Source: Candidatus Nitrotoga sp. HW29 (GTDB taxonomy: Bacteria > Pseudomonadota > Gammaproteobacteria > Burkholderiales > Gallionellaceae). From it: DNA of 64,000 nt. The stretch spans positions 1 through 64,000 of the forward strand of contig NZ_CAKMAA020000007.1 in the NCBI RefSeq assembly GCF_924101635.2. The letters run 5' to 3'. The translations under genes and the position numbers were made by a program. How positions within the stretch are numbered: the stretch's first letter is position 1; the number at the start of each line of letters is the position of its first letter. Positions 37,117-47,414 of the stretch are shown piece after piece. The notes beneath the pieces are model-generated. The model worked only from the letters and a program-made list of their open reading frames with translations, ran no database searches and was not told where the DNA came from.

Positions 37117-39630
37117 ATGGGAATCCGGAAAAATCGCAGCAAGCAATCCAATCGTCGTGTCGGAAACATAGCAATATTGACGCTCACACAATGTTCACAC
37201 GCTATTCATACTATGTTTTATGGCTTGGCGACATTAGCCAGTATGACGGTGGCAGCACCCTTTGCCTATGCAGCGGATACTGCACAGATCCAGACGACAC
37301 TCAAACACTATGATGTTCCTGCCGGATCGCTTGCTACCCGTTTGAATGACCTCGCCCGGGCAGCAGGTGTGCTGTTGTCGTTCGACCCCGCACTCGCGGA
37401 AGGCAAACGTACTAATGGAATATCAGGTAACTATGCGCTTCCCGATGCATTTGCAAGACTATTGGCCGGTTCGAATGTTGAAGCGGTTGCAATTTCAGGT
37501 GATCGGTACACCCTGAAAACCTTATCTGTTGTTCCGCTCCAACGGGGAGCTGAACCAAATGCAACGACATTACCCGAGGTTAGAGTATCAGCGACACCAG
37601 GTATTAAAGAGTCGGCCCATGGCCCGCTAATAGGGTATGTTGCCAAACGTAGCACTACTGCAACCAAGACCGACACCCCGATTATCGAAATACCGCAATC
37701 AATCTCCATTATTACCCGTGACGAACTCGACGATCGCGGCGTTCAAGGAATGACCGAAGCATTACGATATGTACCTGGCGTAGTGGTCGACAATTTTGGA
37801 TACGAACCCAGAGGCTTCGAATATATCCTTATGCGTGGCTTCAATGGAACCAATTCAGCCAATTTCCGGGACAGCTTGCACCAGCTAACCGAAGGACTAT
37901 GGTACTCGTCTTTTCTGAGTGAACCCTATGGCGTTGAGCGAATCGAAGTTATGCGCGGCCCAAGCTCCATTATGTTTGGCAAGGGTGATGCAGGCGGAGT
38001 GGTGAATCGTGTCAGCAAGCTTCCCAGCCGGGATGCCATGCGTGAAATCGAAGTCCGAGTCGGCAATTTTAACCGCAAACAAATTAATGCTGACGTGGGT
38101 GGGGCAATCAATGAGGACGGAACACTGCTTTATCGCATTGTGGGAATGGGGCTGGATACCAACACGCAAGTAAAATACGCTAGTGGAGAGCGTCCTTCCC
38201 TTGAGCGACAGTATCTGGCTCCTTCCTTGACATGGCAACCTTCAGCCGACACGTCAATTACCCTGCTTGCGGATGTGCTAAAAAATACGACCGGAGCCTC
38301 TCCTTTTTATCTGGTTGCCCCCAATGGAGTCTTAACCCGCACGATGGCCGCTGATCCGAGCTTTGTACAATATAAACAGGATCAGGGTTCTATTGGCTAC
38401 AAAGTCGAACATCATTTCAATGATATTTGGACGATCCGGCAAAATTTTCGTCACGCGCAAACGAGTGTCAAGGTAAGAGAGGTTAATGCAGTTGATTTCC
38501 TTGAAGACGGTCAGACACTACTCCGCTCCACGACATATACTAAAGAACGGGTTAAACAGACGCTTGTTGACACCCAGTTACAGGCTAAGTTACGTACTGG
38601 AATGGCAGAGCACACCATGCTGTTTGGATTCGACGCTAACCGTGCCGATCTGACACTCCACGCACTTATTGGTGATACCCCCCCTACTCTGAACGTATTT
38701 TCCCCTGTCTACAATCAGGTAATACCCGAGCCTGACATATTGGCTGCGAATGGTAAACAAAGGGTCCAGCAGCTTGGTTTCTACCTTCAGGATCAGGTCA
38801 AATTTAATCAACGCTGGATTCTTACTTTGGGTGGACGTCAGGATAGGGTCAAAACTGTACATAACGATGTCCCGCAGGGCATCGCAGAAGCATCGACACA
38901 AAATGCATTTAGCGGTCGCGCGGGGTTAACCTACCTTGCGTCCGATGGCTGGGCACCTTACATAAGCTACGCAGAATCTTTCGTACCTCAAGTTGCTTCA
39001 ACATTTGACGGGAGACTTCTTGATCCAAGTCGCGGCAGGCAATATGAAATTGGCGTTAAATATCAGCCGCAAAATAGTAACAGTCTATATACAGCCGCCA
39101 TATTTGACCTGACCAAAACGAATGTCGCAACGCCAGATTTGAACCCTGAGCATCTGGTGCTAAATCCTTTTGCCAGCATTCAAACGGGGGCAATTCGATC
39201 ACGCGGACTTGAACTGGAAGCAAGAACGGAACTTACCCGTAACCTGAATGCTATCGGGGCCTTCACTTACAACGATGTTGAAGTAACCAAGAGCAATGAT
39301 ATTGATTTAGGTAAAGTTCCACCGCGGGTACCTAAAACAACGGCCTCACTCTGGCTGGACTACAAGCCATCCGGACCAGCTTGGCAGGGATTTGGTTTCG
39401 GCAGCGGCGTTCGATATACCGATAGTCGCTTTAACGACCCGACCAATACCTCGTCCTTACCTTCGTTTACTTTGTTTGATGCGGGAGTTCGCTACGAATC
39501 AGGCCATTGGCGCTATGCCCTGAATGCCGCCAATCTGTTCAACAAAGAATACACCTCTACAAAAAATACCTTTACTCATTTCCTGGGCACACAGAGAACT
39601 GTGATCGCTAGCGTGAAGTACCGGTGGTAA
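37117..39630 (+). CDS. TonB-dependent siderophore receptor with STN signalling domain
   Basis: An 837-residue outer-membrane receptor. After a signal peptide (ending AAPFAYA near residue 52), an STN domain (about 60-125) contacts FecR; a plug domain (about 190-300; IPQSISIITRDELDDRG, IEVMRGPSSIMFGKGDAGGVVNRVSK) and a 22-strand barrel follow, ending in KYRW with the terminal aromatic residue. The sequence is of the ferric-hydroxamate/ferrioxamine-type siderophore group (FhuE/FoxA-like), but the ligand cannot be fixed. Ribosome-binding site AGAGGA precedes the ATG. With the upstream pair it forms a cell-surface signalling unit. Confidence 0.92.
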   Translation: MGIRKNRSKQSNRRVGNIAILTLTQCSHAIHTMFYGLATLASMTVAAPFAYAADTAQIQTTLKHYDVPAGSLATRLNDLARAAGVLLSFDPALAEGKRTNGISGNYALPDAFARLLAGSNVEAVAISGDRYTLKTLSVVPLQRGAEPNATTLPEVRVSATPGIKESAHGPLIGYVAKRSTTATKTDTPIIEIPQSISIITRDELDDRGVQGMTEALRYVPGVVVDNFGYEPRGFEYILMRGFNGTNSANFRDSLHQLTEGLWYSSFLSEPYGVERIEVMRGPSSIMFGKGDAGGVVNRVSKLPSRDAMREIEVRVGNFNRKQINADVGGAINEDGTLLYRIVGMGLDTNTQVKYASGERPSLERQYLAPSLTWQPSADTSITLLADVLKNTTGASPFYLVAPNGVLTRTMAADPSFVQYKQDQGSIGYKVEHHFNDIWTIRQNFRHAQTSVKVREVNAVDFLEDGQTLLRSTTYTKERVKQTLVDTQLQAKLRTGMAEHTMLFGFDANRADLTLHALIGDTPPTLNVFSPVYNQVIPEPDILAANGKQRVQQLGFYLQDQVKFNQRWILTLGGRQDRVKTVHNDVPQGIAEASTQNAFSGRAGLTYLASDGWAPYISYAESFVPQVASTFDGRLLDPSRGRQYEIGVKYQPQNSNSLYTAAIFDLTKTNVATPDLNPEHLVLNPFASIQTGAIRSRGLELEARTELTRNLNAIGAFTYNDVEVTKSNDIDLGKVPPRVPKTTASLWLDYKPSGPAWQGFGFGSGVRYTDSRFNDPTNTSSLPSFTLFDAGVRYESGHWRYALNAANLFNKEYTSTKNTFTHFLGTQRTVIASVKYRW

Positions 39631-39657
39631 TTCAACCCGTTCTCGAAAAGGAAAAAC

Positions 39658-39689
39658 AAAGAGTTTCATAGGCTGTTCAGAAACTCTTT
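39658..39689 (+). terminator. Hairpin between receptor and PepSY genes
   Basis: AAAGAGTTTC (39658-39667) and GAAACTCTTT (39680-39689) form a perfect 10-base stem with a 12-base loop, 28 bases after the receptor stop. The A-rich left and T-rich right sides make it symmetrical, so it could be a weak terminator or a processing/stability element that sets the receptor apart from the downstream gene. Confidence 0.5.
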
Positions 39690-39718
39690 AGTTGATCTTT
39701 GAATATTAGGAATATCGT

Positions 39719-41041
39719 ATGCGCTCAGTCTTCGTTCATTTACATCGCTGGCTCGGCCTGATTATTGCCGGTTTTTTATTTATTTCCGGTATTACTGGCG
39801 CAATCATCTCCTGGGATCATGAACTTGACGAGTTACTTAATCCGCACCTCACCGAGGTACAAAGTCGGGGGCCCGTAATCCCTCCACTGGAAATAATCAA
39901 ACGCATTGAGGCCGCCAATCCTCATGCGTGGATTACTTTCATTCCTCTATTAACACAAGATGGCGAATCAGCAACCTTTGGAATTTCCCCGCGCATAAAC
40001 CCCAACACCGGACAAGCGTATGAACTTGGGTACAACCAAATATTTGTAGACCCGATCACAGGGTTGGAATTGGGGAAACGTGAATGGGGAGCAGTGTCAT
40101 TATCACGCGAAAATTTAATATCTTTTCTATACAAATTACATTACAGCCTGCATATCCCGGAAATATGGGGCATAGACAGATGGGGCATTTGGCTGTTGGG
40201 AATCATCGCCATGATGTGGGCGCTGGATTGTTTTTTTGGATTTTACTTAACATTGCCATTGCGGCGACGTCAGCGCTTTCCTGAAACGAATGCGCTACAC
40301 AATGGAGCCATTCCCAACGCCTATTTGCAACTGAAGTTATCAACACAAAGAACAGAGCACACCTGGTGGGAAAGATGGCTCCCAGCATGGCAAGTGCGCT
40401 GGAAAAACGGAATATATAAACGCAATTTCGATCTGCATCGGGCAACGAGCTTATGGACTTGGGCGTTGCTCTTTATCATGGCCTTTACCGCGTTTTCATT
40501 AAACCTGAACCGTGAAGTGTTTTTCCCCGTTATGTCGCTCGTATCGAATGTAACCCCCAACCCCTTTGATCTACGGGTACCGAGGGATAAGCACCACCCA
40601 ATTATTCCCAAGGTTAATTACGAATCAATACTTGCCAAAGCGCACGCAGAATCCGCGCGTAGAGGCTGGAAAGAACCGGCTGGCAGCATATTCTATGCAG
40701 AAGATTATGGCATCTATGAAGTCGCTTTTTTCTATCCGGGTGATGACCACGGGGCAGCAGGAGTTGGCCCGGCAAATCTTTACTTTGATGCAGAAGATGG
40801 ACGCTATTTAGGTGATAGAAAACCTTGGGAGGGTTCAGTAGCGGATATCTTTATGCAGATGCAATTTCCACTGCACTCTGGTCGCATTCTTGGTCTACCA
40901 GGACGCATCCTTATCTCCCTCATGGGATTAGCCGTAGCGATGCTCTCCGTAACGGGCGTTTATATATGGTGGAAAAAACATCGCGGTCGTGCGGTTCTTA
41001 CTAAACGCACGCGTCAAATACCCAATACTGTGGCCACGTAA
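39719..41041 (+). CDS. PepSY-associated transmembrane protein (PiuB-like)
   Basis: A 440-residue inner-membrane protein with four membrane helices and PepSY-TM features: the start HLHRWLGLIIAGFLFISGITGAIISWDHELDELLNP, given here only in part as WLGLIIAGFLFISGITGAI, HYSLHIPEIWGIDRWGIW with conserved histidines, the LHSGRILGLPGRILISLMGL region and a basic end (WWKKHRGRA). Such proteins accompany TonB receptors and are thought to help release or reduce iron from siderophores. It follows the receptor in the same direction, with an AGGA ribosome-binding site. Confidence 0.88.
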   Translation: MRSVFVHLHRWLGLIIAGFLFISGITGAIISWDHELDELLNPHLTEVQSRGPVIPPLEIIKRIEAANPHAWITFIPLLTQDGESATFGISPRINPNTGQAYELGYNQIFVDPITGLELGKREWGAVSLSRENLISFLYKLHYSLHIPEIWGIDRWGIWLLGIIAMMWALDCFFGFYLTLPLRRRQRFPETNALHNGAIPNAYLQLKLSTQRTEHTWWERWLPAWQVRWKNGIYKRNFDLHRATSLWTWALLFIMAFTAFSLNLNREVFFPVMSLVSNVTPNPFDLRVPRDKHHPIIPKVNYESILAKAHAESARRGWKEPAGSIFYAEDYGIYEVAFFYPGDDHGAAGVGPANLYFDAEDGRYLGDRKPWEGSVADIFMQMQFPLHSGRILGLPGRILISLMGLAVAMLSVTGVYIWWKKHRGRAVLTKRTRQIPNTVAT

Positions 41042-41257
41042 TAATTATGCAGCCTTACAAAAATCCATGAGCGAACAAAGACACCTCTTCAAATCAGTAG
41101 AAATAGATCAAAGCAATCAACGGCCATTTTTACAAGTGAATCAAATGTGATTCTGCCCTCGAAGATAGATCACAGCAATTTTTTATCACATACCCGACAT
41201 ATTTCAACTAAACAGACGGCAGCTTTATCGCAGCCTATTAGTTGTTAGGCCGGGCAC

Positions 41258-43444
41258 GTGAAGTCGTGTTTATTTATATCACCGGTTCTGCGCGTCTGGA
41301 TTGTTCGTACCCTGACCACCGGATTACTATTCGGTTCTCCTCTAGCATTAGCAGCCACCGCTAATCTCTCAAGTCCAACTGTGATTCGTATTACATCGGC
41401 TCCGGTAATCGATGGTGTACTCGATGATCTGGCCTGGAAGCAAGCAATCCCCATAAGTAACTTCATACAAATTCAACCCACTCACGGTACAACTCCTACC
41501 CGCCGTACTGAAATTCAAATGGTTCATAATGGTCGCATGCTCTTCGTTGCTATTCGTGCTTATGACACTGCTCCCACAGAGATCGTCGCACGCCAGATGC
41601 TGCGTGATGCCGATGGCATTAAGTACGACGATCACATTGCCCTTGTTTTTGATCCGGAAGGTCGCGGACGTAACGGTTTTGTTTTCCGTGTCAATGCCAA
41701 TGGTGCACGGCTTGATAGCCTGGTTTATGACGGTGTGGAAGAACGTAGTGACTGGGATGCTATCTGGAACGCTGAAGCCCGTATCGACGATGCCGGATGG
41801 AGCGCAGAACTGTCTATTCCCTTGTCAGCAGTCGGTGCAGCTAATAGTGACACCCCTTGGAAGTTTAATGCTGAGCGCTGGATCGCTCGTGCCAGTGAAA
41901 AAGTACGCTTATATGGCATTTCAGCAGATAAATACCTCACCTCTCTGGGTGATGCCAAAGATCTGAATGGTATTAAACCCGACTCGACTGGTCTCGGCGT
42001 ACGCATAAAACCATCCATACGGCTCAATGCAAATAGCTCCGAAAAGACTGATGCCAAGTATGAATTTAATTTGGAACCCGGGTTGGAAGTATTTTATCAA
42101 GGACGCAGTAACCTCTCTGCCGCATTCGCTTATAACCTGAATTTTGGCGAGGCGGAAGCGGACGATCGCATCGTTAATCTGACTCGCTTTCCTCTCTTTC
42201 GACCAGAAAGACGCGAATTTTTCTTGAGGGACTCGGGCCGTTTCAGCTTTGGCGGCTTATCAGAAACAGCAATCCCCTTCTTTTCTCGTCGAATTGGTAT
42301 TAACTCACAAGGCATCGTTTCGAACCTGGATTTTGGCGCAAAAGTCGCCGGCACTGTGGCAGGCCTGGATTTCGGAGTGCTTAGCACACGCGTGGAAAAA
42401 GGCGAAGCAGAACGGGCAGCCCAAGTCGGAGTCATGCGAGTAACCGGTGCGTTATCGGAAAAAACTCGAATGGGTATGATCGCAACACAAGGTAATCCTG
42501 AAGGCACCAGCGGTAGCTACCTTGTAGGCTCGGATTTTCAATACCGCAATACCAGTCTTCCCGGTGATCGTACCCTTGATGCCTTTGCCTGGATGCAGAA
42601 ATCCGGTAATCCCGGGCTAGGTACAGGTCAAGCATTTGGTGGCAGTATCAATTATCCCAATATCGGATTGTCCGGCAATGCAAACTGGCAATACATTGAC
42701 GCAGGTTTTCTGCCCGCGCTAGGCTTCATAACCGAATCGGGTGTCAATCGTACTGGAGGCGAAATCGGCTGGTGGACACGCACCCCAAAGGGAGGGGATA
42801 TTGTCCCGGCACTAGATTGGCAAACCCGCCATAAACTCGATGGGACGGAAAGTTCAGTGCTACTCAATCCGGAGCTCTACATTGCAAATGCGGCCGAAGA
42901 TTTCATCTTTCCTGAGTTTTTCATACAAAGTGATCGGCTCGCTGCTCCATTCCACATACTGCCCGGCGTTGTTATTCCGGCTGGAAGCTATCGCTGGAAT
43001 TACTTCTCGCTTGAAGCGGGCTCTTCGCCGTCTCGACCTTTTTCAATGACAGCCTATGCTCGGATTGGAGGTTACTATGATGGCCGACGTAATGATCAAT
43101 CTATAAACACAATTTGGAACGTCAATAAACACTGGGGGCTACGTAGTGGCTTGGAGCGTAGTGACATCGACTTACCGACAGGAAGCTTCGTTGTACACAC
43201 TGCAAAGATACGATTAAATCATGCCGCATCGAATCGATTTTCGGAGAGCCTCACATTTCAGTGGGACAATGTATCCAAACAACTTGGCGCCATCGCTCGC
43301 GTGCATTGGATCATTGTGCCCGGACGCGAAGTGTTTCTTGCTGCCAACTACTTGGCGGCAGCGAGTAGCGCGACTGATGAGCCCAAACAAATGCCATCAC
43401 AGACATCAGTGACGCTTAAATTAGTGTGGAACTGGGAACGATAA
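41258..43444 (+). CDS. CBM9-like plus DUF5916 outer-membrane protein
   Basis: A 728-residue secreted protein. A signal peptide (ends ALAATA) leads into a carbohydrate-binding family 9-like domain (about 45-215; VIDGVLDDLAWKQA, FVAIRAYDTAPTEIVA-like text, VFDPEGRGRNGFVF) and a DUF5916 beta-barrel (about 250-728) with FRPERREFFLRDSGRFSF. The final residues VWNWER are not the usual aromatic end. The function of DUF5916 proteins is unknown; binding or uptake of glycans or glycoconjugates has been suggested from the CBM9 part. Start is GTG at 41258. It follows the iron genes after 216 bases and may be a separate unit. Confidence 0.82.
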   Translation: MKSCLFISPVLRVWIVRTLTTGLLFGSPLALAATANLSSPTVIRITSAPVIDGVLDDLAWKQAIPISNFIQIQPTHGTTPTRRTEIQMVHNGRMLFVAIRAYDTAPTEIVARQMLRDADGIKYDDHIALVFDPEGRGRNGFVFRVNANGARLDSLVYDGVEERSDWDAIWNAEARIDDAGWSAELSIPLSAVGAANSDTPWKFNAERWIARASEKVRLYGISADKYLTSLGDAKDLNGIKPDSTGLGVRIKPSIRLNANSSEKTDAKYEFNLEPGLEVFYQGRSNLSAAFAYNLNFGEAEADDRIVNLTRFPLFRPERREFFLRDSGRFSFGGLSETAIPFFSRRIGINSQGIVSNLDFGAKVAGTVAGLDFGVLSTRVEKGEAERAAQVGVMRVTGALSEKTRMGMIATQGNPEGTSGSYLVGSDFQYRNTSLPGDRTLDAFAWMQKSGNPGLGTGQAFGGSINYPNIGLSGNANWQYIDAGFLPALGFITESGVNRTGGEIGWWTRTPKGGDIVPALDWQTRHKLDGTESSVLLNPELYIANAAEDFIFPEFFIQSDRLAAPFHILPGVVIPAGSYRWNYFSLEAGSSPSRPFSMTAYARIGGYYDGRRNDQSINTIWNVNKHWGLRSGLERSDIDLPTGSFVVHTAKIRLNHAASNRFSESLTFQWDNVSKQLGAIARVHWIIVPGREVFLAANYLAAASSATDEPKQMPSQTSVTLKLVWNWER

Positions 43445-43514
43445 TCGAATGGCAAGATTACCTCCAATCGCCAAGGGCGAGAGATCTGGACTATTCGGGA
43501 ATACTCAAACAGCG

Positions 43515-44591
43515 CTACCGCCTTTCTGTATACCAAAGCATGCCCGTCGCCAGTAACAGAAACAATAGTGGCATCGCCACAGCGCTCAGCAAGGGTTGCC
43601 ACTCATTAAGCGCGCCCAAATTGGTAAATAGCTTACCCACAAAGTGAAAAGCGAGCCCCAATATAATACCCAAGAATATTTTGGCGCTAACTCCGCCTTC
43701 GCGCCGCTGGTGCGCAGCAAAAGGCAAGGCCAATAGCATCATCACCAGTACTGCAAATGGATAGACCAGCTTATTCCACATAGCAATTTCATAAGACACG
43801 GTCTTCTGATGGTTGTCGCGCAGGTGCTCGATGTATTGGTAAAGATTCAATATCGACATCTGCCCCGGCCCCACCAGTATCGCCCTCAGAATACCCAAAT
43901 TAAGCGCCGAGCGCCATTCCATGCTGGCCTGATGGTTGACTGTTGTACCCTGTGTATTGAAAAGGGTTTGCGTCACCTCTTCCAGTTGCCAACGATTCTT
44001 TTCCACATAAGCAGCACGTTTTGCTGCAGTAATAGCACGCAGATGGTAACTCTCATCAAATTCATAAATGCTGATATTTAATAGGGTGGTATCTGGCAGC
44101 ACGTTTTTTATGTTTACAAAACTGCGTTCATCCTTAGCCCACACACCCGAACGAAATTCTCTCAGCGACACTTCTGCATTTTGGGCTTTAAGCCTTAATT
44201 CCTGCGCCATGCGTTCACTAAGAGGAGCAATCATTTCACCGCACAGATAAGTCAACAGAACAAGCGGCAGCCCTATCTTGAACAACGCTATGACCATTTG
44301 CCGCAGTGAAACGCCAGAAGAACGGTAGACAGTCAATTCCGAATTAGCAGCCATCTGTGTCAGCGCAAAAATTGCGCCTATCAGTACTGCTACTGGAAAC
44401 AACTCATAGATTCGGCCCGGCACTGTCAGCAACACAAACAGCAACGCATAGCCTAGGTGATAATTGCCGCTGCCCAGTACATTCAGTTCATGTATCAGAT
44501 CAAAAAAGGAAAACAACATCAGCAAGGCAGTGAAAATCAGCGCGATGCTGGCGTATATCTCACGCGCCAGACAACGGGTCAACAGCCTCAT
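43515..44591 (-). CDS. lptG: LPS export permease LptG
   Basis: A 358-residue inner-membrane protein of the YjgP/YjgQ family, partner of LptF in the LptB2FG ATP-driven machine that extracts LPS from the inner membrane. Six membrane helices flank a periplasmic beta-jellyroll domain (about 130-260). The start segment LTRCLAREIYASIALIF and the AANSELTVYRSSGVSLRQM cytoplasmic coupling helix are typical. The ATG at 44591 overlaps the lptF stop by 4 bases; a GTG three codons earlier is less likely. Confidence 0.93.
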   Translation of the reverse strand: MRLLTRCLAREIYASIALIFTALLMLFSFFDLIHELNVLGSGNYHLGYALLFVLLTVPGRIYELFPVAVLIGAIFALTQMAANSELTVYRSSGVSLRQMVIALFKIGLPLVLLTYLCGEMIAPLSERMAQELRLKAQNAEVSLREFRSGVWAKDERSFVNIKNVLPDTTLLNISIYEFDESYHLRAITAAKRAAYVEKNRWQLEEVTQTLFNTQGTTVNHQASMEWRSALNLGILRAILVGPGQMSILNLYQYIEHLRDNHQKTVSYEIAMWNKLVYPFAVLVMMLLALPFAAHQRREGGVSAKIFLGIILGLAFHFVGKLFTNLGALNEWQPLLSAVAMPLLFLLLATGMLWYTERR

Positions 44592-45754
44592 CGCGCCCAC
44601 CGCCGCACGGAAAACACCAACAAACGACGATAGAACAGTAATACCATCAACATCAACATCAACACATGAATACCCCAGAAACCAATAACTGGACCCAATT
44701 TCCCCTGCCCAACCAATGTATTCGTAACGCTGATCAGATTGTTATAAAGCATGTAAAGTACTATCGCCATGATGAGATTGAGCGAACGTCCCGCGCGGGG
44801 ATTAACGAAACTCAACGGGATTGCCAACAAAGACAAGATCAGCGCGGCAAGTGGAAAACTCAGCCGCCGTTCCAGTTCGGATATATTTCCGCTGTTAAGA
44901 TTTTGTAGTAATTGTAACGTGGGTAATGAATCGGCAGGAACAGGTCGCTGCTTCGCCTCCACTGCCTTAATGCGCACCGCATAGCGCTCAAATTCAACGA
45001 TCTTGAAATCAAGTTGCCCGGGTGCCCCCTCATAACGCGTGCCATTCAGTAATACCAGAAAACGATCACCGTTAGGGGCAGTTTCCTGCATCCCCTGCTT
45101 AGCCACCATGGTGCCCATCTTGCCGTGCTGCAACGATTGTACAAAAATATTGCCAACTCGATTTTGGCCCACATCCACGTTTTCGATAAAGAACACACGA
45201 TCAGCCTGCTTGGATTCGCGAAATGTTCCGGGCGATGCTGCAGTTACGTCATCGCGGCTATCCAGTCTGCGCTTTAATTCTTCCACTTGAGACATCGCCC
45301 AAGGCGACAACACCAGGCTTAACAGTGCAATCAGGCACACCACCGGCAGCGCATACCACATGACCGGACGTATCCAACGTGTCAGTCCTATCCCTGAACT
45401 GAACCACACCACCATTTCGTTGTCACGGTAACTACGCGTCAGCGTTAACAGCACCGACAGGAATAAACTTATAGAAAGCAGAGCCGGCAGATAATTCAAG
45501 GCGCTAAAGCCCAACAATGCCAACACGCCGTCCACCGCTAAAGAACCGCTAACGGATTGACCTAACAAACGAACCAACTGAGTGAATACAACAATACCGA
45601 GTAGAATGGCAAATACCAATAACCCCATGCCAGCGGACTCGCGCACTAGCTCACGATGAAAAATACTGACACGCAATAACTTAAAGCGTGACGGTTTTGA
45701 CTTTTGCTTTGGAATCTGCAGATAATCCGGCACTTTGTGTAAAACAAAAATCAT
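44588..45754 (-). CDS. lptF: LPS export permease LptF
   Basis: About 388 residues from ATG 45754. Homologue of LptG with the same fold; the text IFHRELVRESAGMGLLVFAI and the coupling helix SYRDNEMVVWFSSGIGL are characteristic, as is GRSLNLIMAIVLYMLYNNL near the end. The true start is doubtful: the ATG gives about 30 extra residues and has no ribosome-binding site, so a TTG near 45676 is an alternative. If 45754 is right, only 13 bases separate it from the divergent pepA start. It is the first gene of the lptF-lptG pair. Confidence 0.88.
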   Translation of the reverse strand: MIFVLHKVPDYLQIPKQKSKPSRFKLLRVSIFHRELVRESAGMGLLVFAILLGIVVFTQLVRLLGQSVSGSLAVDGVLALLGFSALNYLPALLSISLFLSVLLTLTRSYRDNEMVVWFSSGIGLTRWIRPVMWYALPVVCLIALLSLVLSPWAMSQVEELKRRLDSRDDVTAASPGTFRESKQADRVFFIENVDVGQNRVGNIFVQSLQHGKMGTMVAKQGMQETAPNGDRFLVLLNGTRYEGAPGQLDFKIVEFERYAVRIKAVEAKQRPVPADSLPTLQLLQNLNSGNISELERRLSFPLAALILSLLAIPLSFVNPRAGRSLNLIMAIVLYMLYNNLISVTNTLVGQGKLGPVIGFWGIHVLMLMLMVLLFYRRLLVFSVRRWAR

Positions 45755-45767
45755 TAAGGAGAGACAA

Positions 45768-47267
45768 GTGGAATTTAGCATAAAACTGGGCAACCCGGAA
45801 AAACAGCGTTGTGGTTGCGTGGTAGTCGGTGTATTTGAGGGCGGCAAACTATCGGACGCAGCACAAATGCTGAACCAAGCAGCCAAAAATACGCTCAGCG
45901 ATATCATCGCGCGCGGCGACATGAGTGGCAAAATGGCTACCACGCTGCTGCTGCACAATGTGCCCAATATTCCGAGCGAACGGGTACTGCTAGTCGGGCT
46001 GGGCAAACGTGAGGAGTTTGCTGCACGCCAATATCTCAACAGTATCCGTGCCGCAATGCGCACACTATTTACCACCGGCGCCAAGGATGCCGTGCTCTAT
46101 TTCGCTGACTTGCCAGTGGCAGGCCGCGATAGCGCTTGGTGTATCAGCCAGGCAGTATTTGCCGCATTCGAGACGACTTACCGTTTTAACCAGCTTAAAA
46201 GCAAAGCAGAAAAAAATAAAAGAGCTTCATGCAAAATTCAGTTTGGCTTGCTGTCCGGCAAATCAACCGCCCCTCAGAATGCAGCGCTCAAACAGGCCGC
46301 AGCAATCGGACAAGGGATGAAACTGACCAAGGACTTAGGCAATCTGCCAGGTAATATATGCACCCCAAGCTATCTGGCACGACAAGCAGTCGCTTTAGCC
46401 AAGGCACATAAATCCCTCAAAGTTACCGTGCTGGAAGAAAAAGACATGCACAAACTTGGTATGGGTTCGCTCTTGTCTGTCACCCGGGGCAGCGATGAAC
46501 CCGCCAAGCTGATTACCTTGGAATATCGCGGAACCGATAAAAAACAAAAACCCATCGTACTGGTTGGCAAAGGCGTTACATTTGACTCTGGTGGCATCTC
46601 GCTCAAACCGGGTGCCGAGATGGACGAAATGAAATATGACATGTGCGGCGCAGCCAGCGTGTTAGGTACATTACAAGCCATTGCTGAAATTGGACTCGAG
46701 CTAAATGTAGTCGGCATTATTCCCACCTGTGAGAACATGCCCAGCGGTTCTGCCACAAAACCGGGCGACATCGTCACCAGCATGTCCGGGCAAACCATCG
46801 AAATTCTAAATACCGACGCAGAAGGTCGGCTCATTCTGTGCGATGCATTAACCTATGCGGCCAAATTTGAACCAACCACCGTAGTTGACATAGCCACCCT
46901 TACCGGCGCCTGCGTCATTGCTTTAGGCCATGTTGCCAGCGGACTGTATAGCAATCAGGATACCCTGGCACAAGAGCTGCTGACAGCAAGCGAACAAACC
47001 TGTGACCGTGCCTGGCACATGCCGCTGTGGGATGAATATCAACCGCAACTGGATAGCAATTTCGCCGACATCCAGAACATCGGTGGACGCGCAGGCGGCA
47101 GCATCACCGCCGCCTGCTTCCTGTCACGCTTTACCCAAAACTATCGCTGGGCGCATTTGGATATCGCCGGTACCGCCTGGAAATCAGGCAAGGAAAAAGG
47201 CGCCACCGGACGTCCTGTACCGCTACTGACACAGTATTTGATCAATTGTGTCGAAGCCGATAATTAA
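45768..47267 (+). CDS. pepA: Leucyl aminopeptidase PepA
   Basis: A 499-residue M17 metallopeptidase removing N-terminal residues from peptides; E. coli PepA also binds DNA. The two-metal catalytic centre is visible in GKGVTFDSGGISLKPGAEM-type text (LVGKGVTFDSGGISLKP), the DMCGAASVLG segment and the family signature NTDAEGRL. The GTG at 45768 is chosen because AAGGAG lies 7 bases before it; a longer frame from 45735 has no such site. It is divergent from lptF, as is common in betaproteobacteria. Confidence 0.94.
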   Translation: MEFSIKLGNPEKQRCGCVVVGVFEGGKLSDAAQMLNQAAKNTLSDIIARGDMSGKMATTLLLHNVPNIPSERVLLVGLGKREEFAARQYLNSIRAAMRTLFTTGAKDAVLYFADLPVAGRDSAWCISQAVFAAFETTYRFNQLKSKAEKNKRASCKIQFGLLSGKSTAPQNAALKQAAAIGQGMKLTKDLGNLPGNICTPSYLARQAVALAKAHKSLKVTVLEEKDMHKLGMGSLLSVTRGSDEPAKLITLEYRGTDKKQKPIVLVGKGVTFDSGGISLKPGAEMDEMKYDMCGAASVLGTLQAIAEIGLELNVVGIIPTCENMPSGSATKPGDIVTSMSGQTIEILNTDAEGRLILCDALTYAAKFEPTTVVDIATLTGACVIALGHVASGLYSNQDTLAQELLTASEQTCDRAWHMPLWDEYQPQLDSNFADIQNIGGRAGGSITAACFLSRFTQNYRWAHLDIAGTAWKSGKEKGATGRPVPLLTQYLINCVEADN

Positions 47268-47414
47268 TTAGGCTCACAACTGTTTTGGTCAAAGTGAAAA
47301 TTCAGGTAACAGCGTATGGCAATCCCTGTTCTACAGAGCAGGAACTACCGTACGCCCACCCAATAACCATAAATAATTACTTTAAACCATCACGATCGCT
47401 CGTAAATCCATTAA

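Noticed and set aside
41140-41175. CRP-like site (TGTGA ... TCACA) before the DUF5916 gene
   Set aside because: The half-sites are about 18 bases apart instead of 6, so it is not a CRP or FNR box.
45755-46084. Extended LptF start at 46084
   Set aside because: It would add 110 residues antisense to pepA and no LptF has such an extension.
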